Under the pieces are notes generated by a model. The model did no database searches and was not told the origin of the DNA. It was given only the letters and a program-made list of their open reading frames with translations. A stretch of 64,000 nt of DNA from Mycoplasma sp. E35C (GTDB lineage Bacteria > Bacillota_I > Bacilli_A > Mycoplasmatales > Mycoplasmoidaceae), in assembly GCF_019873825.1 (NCBI RefSeq), contig NZ_CP068418.1:558001-622000 (forward strand). Reading direction: 5' to 3'. Each line of letters opens with the position of its first letter. Position 1 is the first letter of the stretch. Of this stretch, positions 19,679-31,182 are shown piece after piece. Made by a program: the position numbers and the translations under genes.

Positions 19679-20728
19679 TTAACTCTGATTATTGTCATTT
19701 AATTTAGCAAATACTTCATTCTTGATTAGTTCGTATGTTTGGGGCGATTCTTTTAATTTGGTAATTAAATTAGATCTACCTTGGCAAAGTTTTTCTTCTT
19801 GGTATGAAAACCAACTACCAGCTTGTTTGATAATTTCATAATCAATTGCTAAATCAATAATTTCGTTAATTTCACTAATTCCAGTATTAAAGAAAATATC
19901 AATAAATGTGCAAGCCATTGGTGATGCTAATTTATTTTTAGTAACAGTAGCTTTTGATCTAATTCCAATTGGATTATTATTAACATCTCTTAGAATTTCA
20001 GCTCTTCTTAATTCCAGTCTTGTTGAAGAATAAAATTTCAAAGCCTTTCCACCTGTTGTGATTTCTGGATTACCAAACATTACACCAACTTTTTCTCTTA
20101 ATTGGTTAATAAAAATAACAGCCACATTATGTTTAGCTAGTAGTGGTTGAATTCGTGATAACCCTCTTGACATCATTCTGGCATGAGTACCCATCGTTTG
20201 ATCTTCCATTTTACCTTCGATTTCAACCTTAGGCACCAAAGCAGCCACAGAATCGACAACAATTAAATCAATAAGTTCAGTTTTAATTAATGATTTAATA
20301 ATTTCAAAACCTTGTTCACCATAATCAGGTCTAGCTACAATCAGTTTTGATAAATCAATACCCAAACTTTTGGCATATTTTAAATCCAAAGCATGTTCAG
20401 CATCAATAAATGCAACTCTATAATCCTTTTGAATTGCTTTATTAATTGTTGACAAAGCTAATGTGGTTTTTCCGCAGGATTCGTTACCATAAATTTCAAC
20501 AATTCTTCCTTTAATAAAACCACCAGTACCTAAAATATGGTCAAGTTTTATACTTCCAGTTGAAATAAATTCATCCTCAACTATTTTTTCATTATCAGTT
20601 AAGTAAATATTAGATTTACCAAACTTTTCTTGTAAAACTTTAAGGATTTGTGCATTAGTTGTTTTTTCGTTATTTTTCTTAATTTTTAGTTCGTTCATAA
20701 ATTTCTCTAAATTCTTTTTATTCAACAT
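19679..20728 (-). CDS. recA: Recombinase A
   Basis: Strand-exchange ATPase of homologous recombination. Walker A GNESCGKTT at ~81-89, Walker B LIVVDSVAALVPK, the L2-loop region QLREKVGVMFGNPETTGGKA-like (here NPEITTGGKALKFYSS). 349 residues, normal. The start ATG at 20728 follows an AAGGA site by ten bases. Relevant here because it could drive exchange among the repeated lipoprotein units and the hsdS array. Confidence 0.96.
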   Translation of the reverse strand: MLNKKNLEKFMNELKIKKNNEKTTNAQILKVLQEKFGKSNIYLTDNEKIVEDEFISTGSIKLDHILGTGGFIKGRIVEIYGNESCGKTTLALSTINKAIQKDYRVAFIDAEHALDLKYAKSLGIDLSKLIVARPDYGEQGFEIIKSLIKTELIDLIVVDSVAALVPKVEIEGKMEDQTMGTHARMMSRGLSRIQPLLAKHNVAVIFINQLREKVGVMFGNPEITTGGKALKFYSSTRLELRRAEILRDVNNNPIGIRSKATVTKNKLASPMACTFIDIFFNTGISEINEIIDLAIDYEIIKQAGSWFSYQEEKLCQGRSNLITKLKESPQTYELIKNEVFAKLNDNNQS

Positions 20729-21077
20729 ATGTAAAAATCCTTAAAAAAGAAGAAAATTTTTTTAAATAAAAATTGTTGTTTTGTTTATTTATATTCTAGT
20801 AATAAAAATAAGAAATAATTCAGTCTATTAATTAGAACTTTAAACTGTTTTGCTTTAAAAGAGCTTAATTATTATTTTTAAAACTAAAAGATCTCTATTA
20901 ATAATAAAAGTATTAATAATAAGGTGAATTAAAAATATTTAAATTATTTAGTTAAGAAAAATAAACCTATCGAGTTATCTCTTAATCTATTTAAAACTAT
21001 AAATTTATTTATTAAAGTTATTAATTAAAATTAAATAAAAAATTAAAAAAATACGGTAAAAATTGCTTTTTATAGTT

Positions 21078-21200
21078 TCAAAAAAAAAAAAAAAAAGAGC
21101 GTTGTAAAACGAATAAGGGTTGGAGCCTTCCGATTTTAAGAACTAACAAGTAGTTTAAAGTCGTATGGCTTTTCCGTTAGTTTAATTTTAGCATAAAATT
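21078..21200 (-). ncRNA. Possible small RNA, unassigned
   Basis: On the minus strand: a -10 like TGCTAAAAT near 21195, then about 100 bases with a stem AACTAAC/GTTAGTT, a second structured part containing GGAAGGCTCC, and a long T run (about 19 T) at 21079-21098 that could end transcription. No known RNA family was recognised. Confidence 0.35.
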
Positions 21201-21229
21201 TTAAAAATAAAAATTTAATTTTTAAAATT

Positions 21230-21355
21230 TAAGGAGTGTGGATTATTCTACGAGTTTTTGAAAAAAATTGTTAGGAGTTTTTAGGGGTAAAAAAGGGCCC
21301 CAATGTGCGTCCGTACGCAGGCAGGATAAGGAACTCCTACCACTCTGGGTTTTTT
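21230..21355 (+). ncRNA. Structured element, possible RNA with nested stems
   Basis: Nested complementary pairs GAGTG/CACTC outside, AGGAGTT/AACTCCT inside, enclosing a GGGG/CCCC hairpin and a perfect TGCGT-CCGT-ACGCA hairpin, followed by GGGTTTTTT. It is markedly richer in G+C than its surroundings. It does not match the RNase P, tmRNA or SRP RNA signatures I know. Confidence 0.4.
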
Positions 21356-21399
21356 ACAAAACTAAAAAAGATAGATCTTTTTTAAAAATTGCTAGCAAT

Positions 21400-22260
21400 T
21401 TTCCTAAGCGTGCTAGAGTTCGTTGTTTTCTTACTCTGTAAGTAAAAACCAGTCTTTTTTTAAGAAATTCATTGGTGCTTTCAAGCATTTAATACCAGTG
21501 CTTAATTCAGTGGTTTAGTAGAAAAATCTATAACGCATTTTTTTAACAAACTTATTTAATCCACTAAACCATCTTCATTAAAAGCACTGATGAATTCTTT
21601 TTAACTAGCATATGTGCTTCTTATTTAAAAATCACTAATGCTATTTTTCAATAACAAAACCAAGTTTTACAGTGCTCCGAATACTAAAATCAAGGCTAAA
21701 AGTCTCTCAAAAACTAGCTTTTAACACTTACGCTTTCTGGTTAAAATTTCTATTGATAGCACTAACGCTTTAATGATTGTTAGCTTCAATGTTTTACCAA
21801 CCAATAGCATTAACGCTTTAAAAATCTTGGCTCTCAACTAAAATCAATAGTTCAGAACAATTAAATTAACATCTAAAAGCTTTTGTTCCTGGTTTTGTTA
21901 TCAACCAGCAAGCAGTCGTGCTTAAGCATTATTTAGCATATGTGCTTTTTGATTTTTCCAACAGTAATGCTCTAAACAAGTTAAGCACAACTGCTAAAAT
22001 TGGTTTTAATCCAACGCCTTACAACTAATTTTTTACATCAAAACCCAATGTTTTCCAAGGTTCTAAACCACCCAAACTTAAGACCATTTCTACTACGATA
22101 ACGCTTAAAAAACACTCTAAGCACCCTTATGCTTCTTTGTTTTTCAACACCAATGCTTTGAACAAAAAAGCCCTTATGCTCTAAAACAACCAAACCCCTA
22201 TGCTACTAAAAACCAACACATCAATGCTAGCAACAACCCTAGCACTAATACCCTAAAATC
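21400..22260. repeat. Degenerate AGCA-N4-YGCT repeat field
   Basis: Clear 12-base copies at 21607, 21758, 21806, 21935 and 21984, a 14-base variant at 22120, and many half-words (AATGCTT, AGCAC, AACGCTT) between them. The spacing is irregular. Confidence 0.5.
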
Positions 22261-22658
22261 ACAAAAACCACTAAAACCTTAAACCCATTAACACACGCAT
22301 ACCCTTAAAACTCTCATAAATCGTTTGTATGCGTTAATTCTGTTTAACTAATAGATTTTATTGTCCAACTCATTTTAACGCTTCTATACGGCTTTATTTG
22401 CGTTTTAACCATATCTAAACAATACAAACATACCCTTCAAACGCATTTTAAGGGGTTTTAGAAGGCTAAAACTGGTTTAGCTATGGTTTTATACTGATTG
22501 ATGTTGCTTAGCTTCTTAAAAGCTCTGAAAAATAAAAACTCTATTTTTTTGCTAACTAATCAACTAATTCTCTAGATGTTTGTTTTTGATTTTTTTATCT
22601 CTGTTGGTTTTTGAGAAACTTTTTTATTTAAAACTAGTTTGTTTTTTGTAAAGAATAA

Positions 22659-22793
22659 TTTTAACCTTGTAATGTATTTAATAGTTATATAAAAACCAGT
22701 TATTTAAAAACTAAAAAACAATAACTATTATATTTAGTTTTTTAACTATATTTTATCTATACTAATAACCATAAATACATTAAAAGGTTAAAA
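22659..22793. repeat. Long inverted repeat
   Basis: Arms 22659-22687 and 22765-22793 (TTTTAACCTT-N-TAATGTATTTA on one side, its complement on the other) match at about 24 of 29 positions. The loop contains further complementary parts (ATAGTTAT/ATAACTAT). It lies just beyond the 3' end of the transposase-like gene. Confidence 0.65.
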
Positions 22794-22795
22794 AT

Positions 22796-22819
22796 GTTCT
22801 ATATACTTGTATATAGAAC
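22796..22819. repeat. Perfect hairpin, 11-bp arms
   Basis: GTTCTATATAC-TT-GTATATAGAAC, immediately right of the long inverted repeat. No long T run follows, so a protein-binding or recombination site is as likely as a terminator. Confidence 0.65.
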
Positions 22820-22981
22820 ACAAAAAGGCTAATCTCATTTTAGAGAATAGAGTAATGTATAAAATGACTGCTCAAAAAGCACTAGTGCTCTATGCTAGCA
22901 ATTTTATAAATTTTATAAATTGATAGTTATTAAATTTTCACTGTTTTTTAGTGTCTGATGATTGTAATTATATGACTGGAC

Positions 22982-24097
22982 TTATATGAAAGTCATAAAA
23001 GTTTTCAGACTGTAGCACTTGTTTTTATTCCCTAGAACGCTCTTAATTTTATGAAAGATGTATTGTTCAGTGATTGGATAAATATAATCTTCGCTTTGTC
23101 AGTTGATTATCCCTTCCAGATTATTAATTACATACCTTTTAAATTTACTCAGTGCTTTAGCTATCACAGAGTTGGTATTGGTATCTAAAAATTCTTGTCG
23201 GTATTTTTCAATTGTTGTTATTAACAACTCTGGGGTTTTCTCAGAACATTGCTTAATGTCATCATAAGCATCTTTTCTAACACTCTTATCAACATTGTCA
23301 TAAAGTATCTTAGTTGGATTGATTGCTTTATGTAAGTTCTGATGAATTAAATGGTATTTGTCTAAAATCTGCTTTGCGTTAAGTGCTTTTGCTAAATACT
23401 TAAATTCCTTTGCTCCGTCTGAACAAAGTATCAAACTCTTAGCTTGGTTGGTATAAAACTTATCAATTAGTCTTAATGTCTCGTTTTTGTTATCAATCGC
23501 TCTTTGGACTGGATTTAAGCTATCGTGATTTTTTAAGATAACAATATACTTACCATTAATCAACTCGTTGTTTTCATTTTTACCTTGGTGAAAGAAAAAC
23601 AATCGCAATCTGCGTTTTTTAGTTTTATTATTACCAACCTTGAATTTTATGTAAGTATCATCAACATTAATATACAAGTTCTTAAAACTATCAAGGGCTA
23701 TTTTACTTCCTTTATTATATATAGGGTCAGAGTAAATCCGTTTTAGTAGATTTGAAAACTGCGTTCTTGATATGTTGTGGTTAAAACTCTTTCTTATTTT
23801 CTCAATGACACAATTATTAACAATTATCTGTTCTTTGATTGCTTCTAGTATAAGCTCGTTGTATCTAAATCTGCGTTGTAAGTTGATTGCGTTATCTAGC
23901 AAAGAAAAATAAATCTTGTGCGATGTTAAATAAATAAGGGTATCTAGGAAAACTAGGACTTCTATAAATGGTGTTATCCATTTTAGATGTCCTAGTTCAA
24001 TCCCGAGTAATATACTGCTCAATATATTTTTAACCAATAGATAAAACAATTCAATTCCAAAGTTTTGAATCTCTATTTTTTTGTTTGTTTTAAACAA
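22982..24097 (-). CDS. ISLre2/UPF0236-like transposase, resembling the Mbov_0401 ICE-associated family
   Basis: 371 residues read through a TGA (Trp) at 23099. The middle has the family pattern: an aspartate in LYINVDDTYIKFK, then HQGKNENNELINGKY, and LILCSDGAKEFKYLAKAL followed by LDKYHLIHQNLHKAI (second Asp and the H-L-x-x-x-L motif). This matches transposase-like proteins found in mycoplasma integrative conjugative elements. The start (TTG at 24097) is poor and the usual N-terminal part of the family seems short, so the gene may be truncated. No other ICE genes (TraE, TraG) are in the window, so it is an orphan or relic. Confidence 0.65.
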
Positions 24098-24103
24098 AAA
24101 ACA

Positions 24104-24140
24104 AAAAATACTTATAAGTTAATTTAAAACCTATAAGTAT
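24104..24140 (-). terminator. Terminator of the hsd operon
   Basis: Stem ATACTTATA/TATAAGTAT with a 15-base loop; on the minus strand a T-rich tail follows, 35-70 bases after the hsdR stop. Confidence 0.7.
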
Positions 24141-24174
24141 CTTTATTTGGTATTTTTTAAAATTAAAAACTTAG

Positions 24175-27100
24175 TTATGCTGTTTTATCAGCTTTATCAT
24201 TTGCATATTCATTAATGTTTTTAGAAAGTCAAGCTGAAAGACTAATAAGGCCGTTGAATGCGATTTCTTTTAGATATTTTTCCATAATAGTTATCACATT
24301 ACTCTTACGAATAACTTTAGTCTCATACATACTTTGGAATTGTCTTAATATTTCTTCTTTATTACAATCATCAATTCATTGTTTGATTGTGTCTGCATAA
24401 GTATCATACTCTTTATGATCGTTGAATTGTTTACTTAATAATTCTTGGATCTTTTGAGCATCAATCCCAAGGATTGCATCAATTTCTTCTAAATATCCTC
24501 TGCGTTCTTCTTGGATATATTCTTTAATACTAAATTCTTCATCAATTTTTATCTCTCCAGATTCAATTTTGTTAATTAATTTTATTAATAATTCTTGTTC
24601 GTATTTTGAACAACGAATTAATTTAGAATTAATTTCTTTAATAATTTTATTAGCTAATTCTGCATCTTTATTATCAAGTGATTTTTTATATTGAATATAT
24701 AATTCAGTTAAATTATTAAGGTCATAGCTATAACCACTAATTGTTTCCTCGTAAGATTTGATTTCAATATGAACTTTATGTTTTTCTTTAACTTCTTTAG
24801 GAAGATTTTTATAAATTTTTTCCCAGTTTTCAAATTCTTCTTTTTGTAATTTGTATTCTACTTTTTCAATTCTAATATCACCTGTGGTTGAATTGATTTC
24901 TTCAAATTCATAAATCTTTCTGTTGAAAGATAACTGTTCTGGAATCCCTCTATATCTCAACTTGCTAAGTCTAGAGAATTTTTTAGCAAACCAATCTCTT
25001 TCTTCTGCTGATTGCTCTGATGCTAAAAATCTTTGATCTTCTGAGATGTTTTTTTGCTTTACCAATTCAGCTCTAATTTCGTTAATTTCTAAAATGATTT
25101 CTTTTAATCGTGATTCAAAGAAATCTAATTCATTATCTGAAATGAATAATCTAGCAGCGTTTTTTAAATTTTCTCTCATCAAATGTGATCGTTGATAACA
25201 TTTGATGAAACCTGATTGTTTTTTATACTCAGTTTCATGAGTTAAAATACGATTAGTTCTAGAGATTGCTTGAAATAATCTGTGATAATCTAGAACTTTA
25301 TCTAAATAGATAAAGTTGATATATTTAGAATCAAAACCAGTCAATAATTGGTTTACTACTATCACAAGGTTGATCTTGTTTTTTTCTAGTGGATTTTCAC
25401 GCTTTAAGTTGTTAGCGATAATTTCTTTCATACCTTCGAAATTAGCGACATGAGAATCATAAGTTTGACGGAAATCATCCAAAATTTCTTTAGCCATTTC
25501 TTTTGAACAAGAACCTTTATCAACCAAACCATCTCCTTCGTTTTTGTTAAAAGTGATGGCAATATTTAAAGCTTTTCAATGAGAATGATCTTTTTCGTGT
25601 ACTTTGTCGTTAATTTCTTTATTGTATTGTTTAAATAATTTGTAATACTCAACCGCATTATTAATTGAAGTGGTAGCTAAAATGTGTCTGAAAAACCCAC
25701 GAGAACTACGATCATGAAATTCTTCAAAAATATCTTTAACAACACTATGTTTATGTTCTTCTTTGTTGTAGTGTTCATTAAAGAATTTTCTTAAATTTGG
25801 ATCTTTTTCAATGTCTAATGATGTTAGTTTGTTAAAGAATTCATCTTCAGCTTTTGGGTTATCTGGATACTTAGCTTTAGCTCATTGTCTAATTACTTCA
25901 CGGTCATTGTAAGTTGATAGGTTTTTTTCGTTTTTTACAGGTAAAACATTGTTATCTTCAATCGCAGATAACATTGTATAGCGGTGTAATTGTTCACCAA
26001 ATAACCCTTTGGTTGTGATTATGTATTCTTTTTTGTTTTCTTCAAAAATAGGAGTTCCAGTAAATCCAAAGAATAACGATCTGTTATAAGTACTTTTAAT
26101 GTTTGCTAACATCTGACCGTTAGTGCTTCGGTGTGCTTCATCAATAATAAAAACGATGTTTTTATTTTTAAACTCATCAATTAGACTTTTATATGGATGG
26201 TTTTCTTCATTAAAGGTTTCGCTAAAAGCAAGTCTACTCATCTTTTGAATAGAAGTGACAATAACCTTTTTGTTAGACGTTTTTTTCTCTAACAAACCGG
26301 CTAATTTATTAACGTTTTCCGTATTATGAATATCCATTCCATTAGAAAACTCTAGGAAGTTAACATATGTTTGTTTATACAGCTCAACCGCATCTAATAA
26401 AAAGATAATCTTATGAATATTTTCATCAAAAGTGTTTAAAATTTGAGCTACTTTAAAACATGTTAATGTTTTACCAGATCCTGTGGTGTGGTAAATATAA
26501 CCACCCCCACCGCCTTTGTTAGACCAATTATGATCCTTAACAACATTACAAATCGCTTGAGTTGCGTGATACTGATAGCTTCTCATGATCTTGAGTGTTT
26601 TATCAGTTTTATCAGCAACCGAACCAAATGTAAGTAATGTGTGGATCATTTGGGTTGTTAAAAATTGATCACACACAACTTCCCATTTTTCAATCTTTTG
26701 ATTATTAAAGTTTGCTCATTTAAAGATCAAAAGATCATTGAATTGTTCAGGTCGTTCAACGTTGGCAAAATATTTCATTTCACTAGGAGTCATTACTATG
26801 AATAGTTGAACTAAAGAAAAGATCCCTTTAAAAGATTTTTGGGTTTTATAACGCTTAATTTGTTCGATTGCTTCGTTGATATTAACACCTTCTTTTTTAA
26901 GTTCGATATGAACTAACGGCATCCCGTTAATTAGTAACGTAAGATCACCGCGCTTTTGAGACCCGTTGTGTTCGCTGAGTCAAGTTTCTCTAGCAATCTG
27001 ATATTGGTTAAAACCTTTAGCTACATCATTCTTTTTAAAAAGTGTTAAATTAACATCACCTTTATCAGGGTGTTTCTTTTTATCACGCTTTATTGAAATT

Positions 27101-27378
27101 GAACATTCATAAGGTTGATTTAATCATCGATTAATTTCATACGGCGATGTGTATTTGTCGTTTATTTTTTCAATAACCTCTTTCATTTCATCGTCAGTTA
27201 ATTCTTCGCCGTTTAGCTTTTCTTTTTCTTGATTATTGATTTCTATAATCTTCTTTCAGTTAGCTATAAGCTCTTTACTTGTATTGTATGATGTTTTTAA
27301 CTCTTGCCAACCACCTTGCTTTGTTAGTTTTTCAACAATATTATCTTGAAATTGTTTTTCATCATCAAAGTGTTCCAT
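24175..27378 (-). CDS. hsdR: Type I restriction endonuclease subunit R
   Basis: Translocating and cleaving subunit of a type I restriction system. Read through several TGA codons the gene is intact at 1067 residues, the normal size. The nuclease core has PLVHIELKKEG near 155 (E-x-K of the PD-(D/E)xK fold); helicase motifs are TGSGKT near 300, VFIIDEAHRS near 365 and GFTGTPIF. The start ATG at 27378 follows a strong AAGGAG site. It is the last gene of the hsd operon, 8 bases after hsdS1. Since no frame is broken, restriction should be active with a full-length HsdS. Confidence 0.95.
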
Positions 27379-27386
27379 ATGACTCC

Positions 27387-28567
27387 TTAATTATTTAGTT
27401 TAGAAAATTCCCTATTCATAAAACTTTCTTTTATATCCCTTAACTTCTTTATCTTATTATTGATTTTACCGATTAATTTATCAAATTTATTAAATAATTC
27501 ACCGATTTTTTGTTGTTCTGCAAAACTAGGCATGAAAATTTGGATATCATCAATATCATTAGTAGTTAATTGTTTAATTACACCACCTTGTTTAGAAAAG
27601 TTATATTTAGTCAAAGAATTTTTAATAAAGTTAACATTCGCTAATGTTCTAGGGATTAAACAAATAGTTCTATATATAGGATAAAAGGGGTAATCTCTAA
27701 CTTCTGGATATCCTATCGTTCCTCTACTTGACATAGTTACACAATTGCCTTTTATTTTATAAGAGTTTGTATAGCCAACAATAGCATTAAGGCCTAACCC
27801 ATTTGATACCAAAGGAAAAGGATAATATTTTGTTTTTACATTGCTAGTATTATGAGGCTTGTCGCCACCAATTTGAACTAAAAAATTTTTTATTAAAAAA
27901 GTAAGTTGTCAGGCTTCTTCAAAACCATTAAATCTAATAGTCGGTGTGTGTGTGTGTGTGTGTGTGTGTTAGCTTCGCTAACAAACATCTTTGCTATCAA
28001 AGCGTTTTTTAATTGTTCTAACTTTGTGACTTTTAAATGATTGAATAAAATATCGTTTTCTATTTTTTCAGATAATGATGAATGTCTTTTTTGTTTTTCT
28101 GAATCCGATATTCATTGACTATTTAATCACTTAGAAAACTCTGCTATTTCAAGGTTGTGAGTAACAGACCCTCTTGCTAATTTTTGAATCGATTTAAAAT
28201 GATAAATAAAAAAATCCTTGATGTATCTTTTAGAAATTTGATCATCAAAATCTAATTTTAAAAACCTATCATCTAGAAAGGCATAAGTTAAATCTAATTC
28301 AGCTAATCTACCTGAATAATTACCTTTGCTAAAAATGAATAATCCACCTTTTTTATATAGATGAAATTTTTTATTAGTATTTGGAAATAGTCAATATTTG
28401 CAAGAAATTATTTTATCAGTCAGTCGATCGACATCTGATTGAGCTGGATATGGTATCCCACTCTTAACATAACCTATTGAAGCGTATTCACTAAGAGGGA
28501 CCGGATTACTTTGCCCTCTCACCAATCACAAATGATCAGACAACTTTATTTTCTTATTAGAGCTCAT
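27387..28567 (-). CDS. hsdS: Type I specificity subunit HsdS1, phase-off (AC)13
   Basis: DNA sequence-recognition subunit with two target-recognition domains (TRDs). From ATG 28567 (MSSNKKIKLSDHL) the frame runs through TRD1 to MFVSEAN, enters an AC tract of 13 units, then shifts and ends at 27893-27895 after LLDLMVLKKPDNLLF. TRD2 (from TIRFNGFEEAW to the end MNREFSKLNN) is intact but in another frame. A tract of 12 or 15 units would join the halves. The C-terminal ~45 residues match hsdS2 and hsdS3 almost exactly. In this state a half-size subunit with one TRD may be made. TRD1 differs clearly from those of S2 and S3. Confidence 0.9.
27944..27969 (-). repeat. (AC)13 phase-variation tract in hsdS1
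   Basis: Thirteen GT units on the plus strand. Frame rule read from sequence: the two halves join when the unit count is a multiple of 3; 13 is out of frame. Confidence 0.95.
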
Positions 28568-28570
28568 ATC

Positions 28571-28681
28571 TTATTTATCCAACAAGCTAATTAATTTATC
28601 GATCCCTTTTTGATTATGCTTATCAGTTTCTAGTTCTTTTAATAAAGCAACCAATTCTTTTTCTTCACCAAAGTATTCCAT
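28571..28681 (-). CDS. 36-aa duplicated HsdM-tail ORF
   Basis: Starts MEYFGEEKELVALL and ends in DKLISLLDK, matching the last ~30 residues of HsdM. It has a strong AAGGAG site and stops 3 bases before the hsdS1 start, exactly as hsdM does before hsdS3. The first residues (MEYFGEEK) resemble the start of HsdR (MEHFDDEK). It probably serves translational coupling of hsdS1, or is just a duplication scar. Confidence 0.65.
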   Translation of the reverse strand: MEYFGEEKELVALLKELETDKHNQKGIDKLISLLDK

Positions 28682-28689
28682 ATGACTCC

Positions 28690-29868
<1,179 letters not shown>

Positions 29869-29880
29869 ATCTTATTTATC

Positions 29881-29982
29881 CTACAAGCTAATTAATTTAT
29901 CAATAGCTTTTTGATTATGCTTATCAGTTTCTAGTTCTTTTAATAAAGCAACCAATTCTTTTTCTTCACCAAAGTATTCCAT
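29881..29982 (-). CDS. 33-aa duplicated HsdM-tail ORF, shortened
   Basis: Second copy of the hsdM-tail ORF (MEYFGEEKELVALL...), before hsdS2. A TTG to TAG change ends it three codons earlier than the sister copy, leaving a 12-base gap to the hsdS2 start. Coupling to hsdS2 is therefore looser. Confidence 0.6.
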   Translation of the reverse strand: MEYFGEEKELVALLKELETDKHNQKAIDKLISL

Positions 29983-29990
29983 ATGACTCC

Positions 29991-31179
<1,189 letters not shown>

Positions 31180-31182
31180 ATC

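Larger units (their letters stand above)
20729..22981. other. 2.2-kb region without genes, rich in repeats and hairpins
   Basis: No convincing ORF on either strand. From left: an AT-rich recA upstream region with one copy of the TACGGTA motif (21041-21064); an A-run next to a possible small minus-strand RNA (about 21078-21200); a GC-richer folded segment (21230-21355); about 21400-22260 with many words of the type AGCA-N4-YGCT and a strong excess of C over G on the plus strand from about 21960 to 22440; then a long inverted repeat (22659-22793) and a perfect hairpin (22796-22819). It may be decayed mobile DNA, a noncoding RNA locus, or both. Confidence 0.6.

Noticed and set aside
21078-21355. 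RNase P RNA, tmRNA or SRP RNA
   Set aside because: No GAGGAAAGTCC, no tRNA-like end with GTTCGA, and no GGAAGGAAGCAGCC-type core were found.
21400-22300. CRISPR array
   Set aside because: The repeated words are short and degenerate, spacing is irregular, and no cas genes are nearby.
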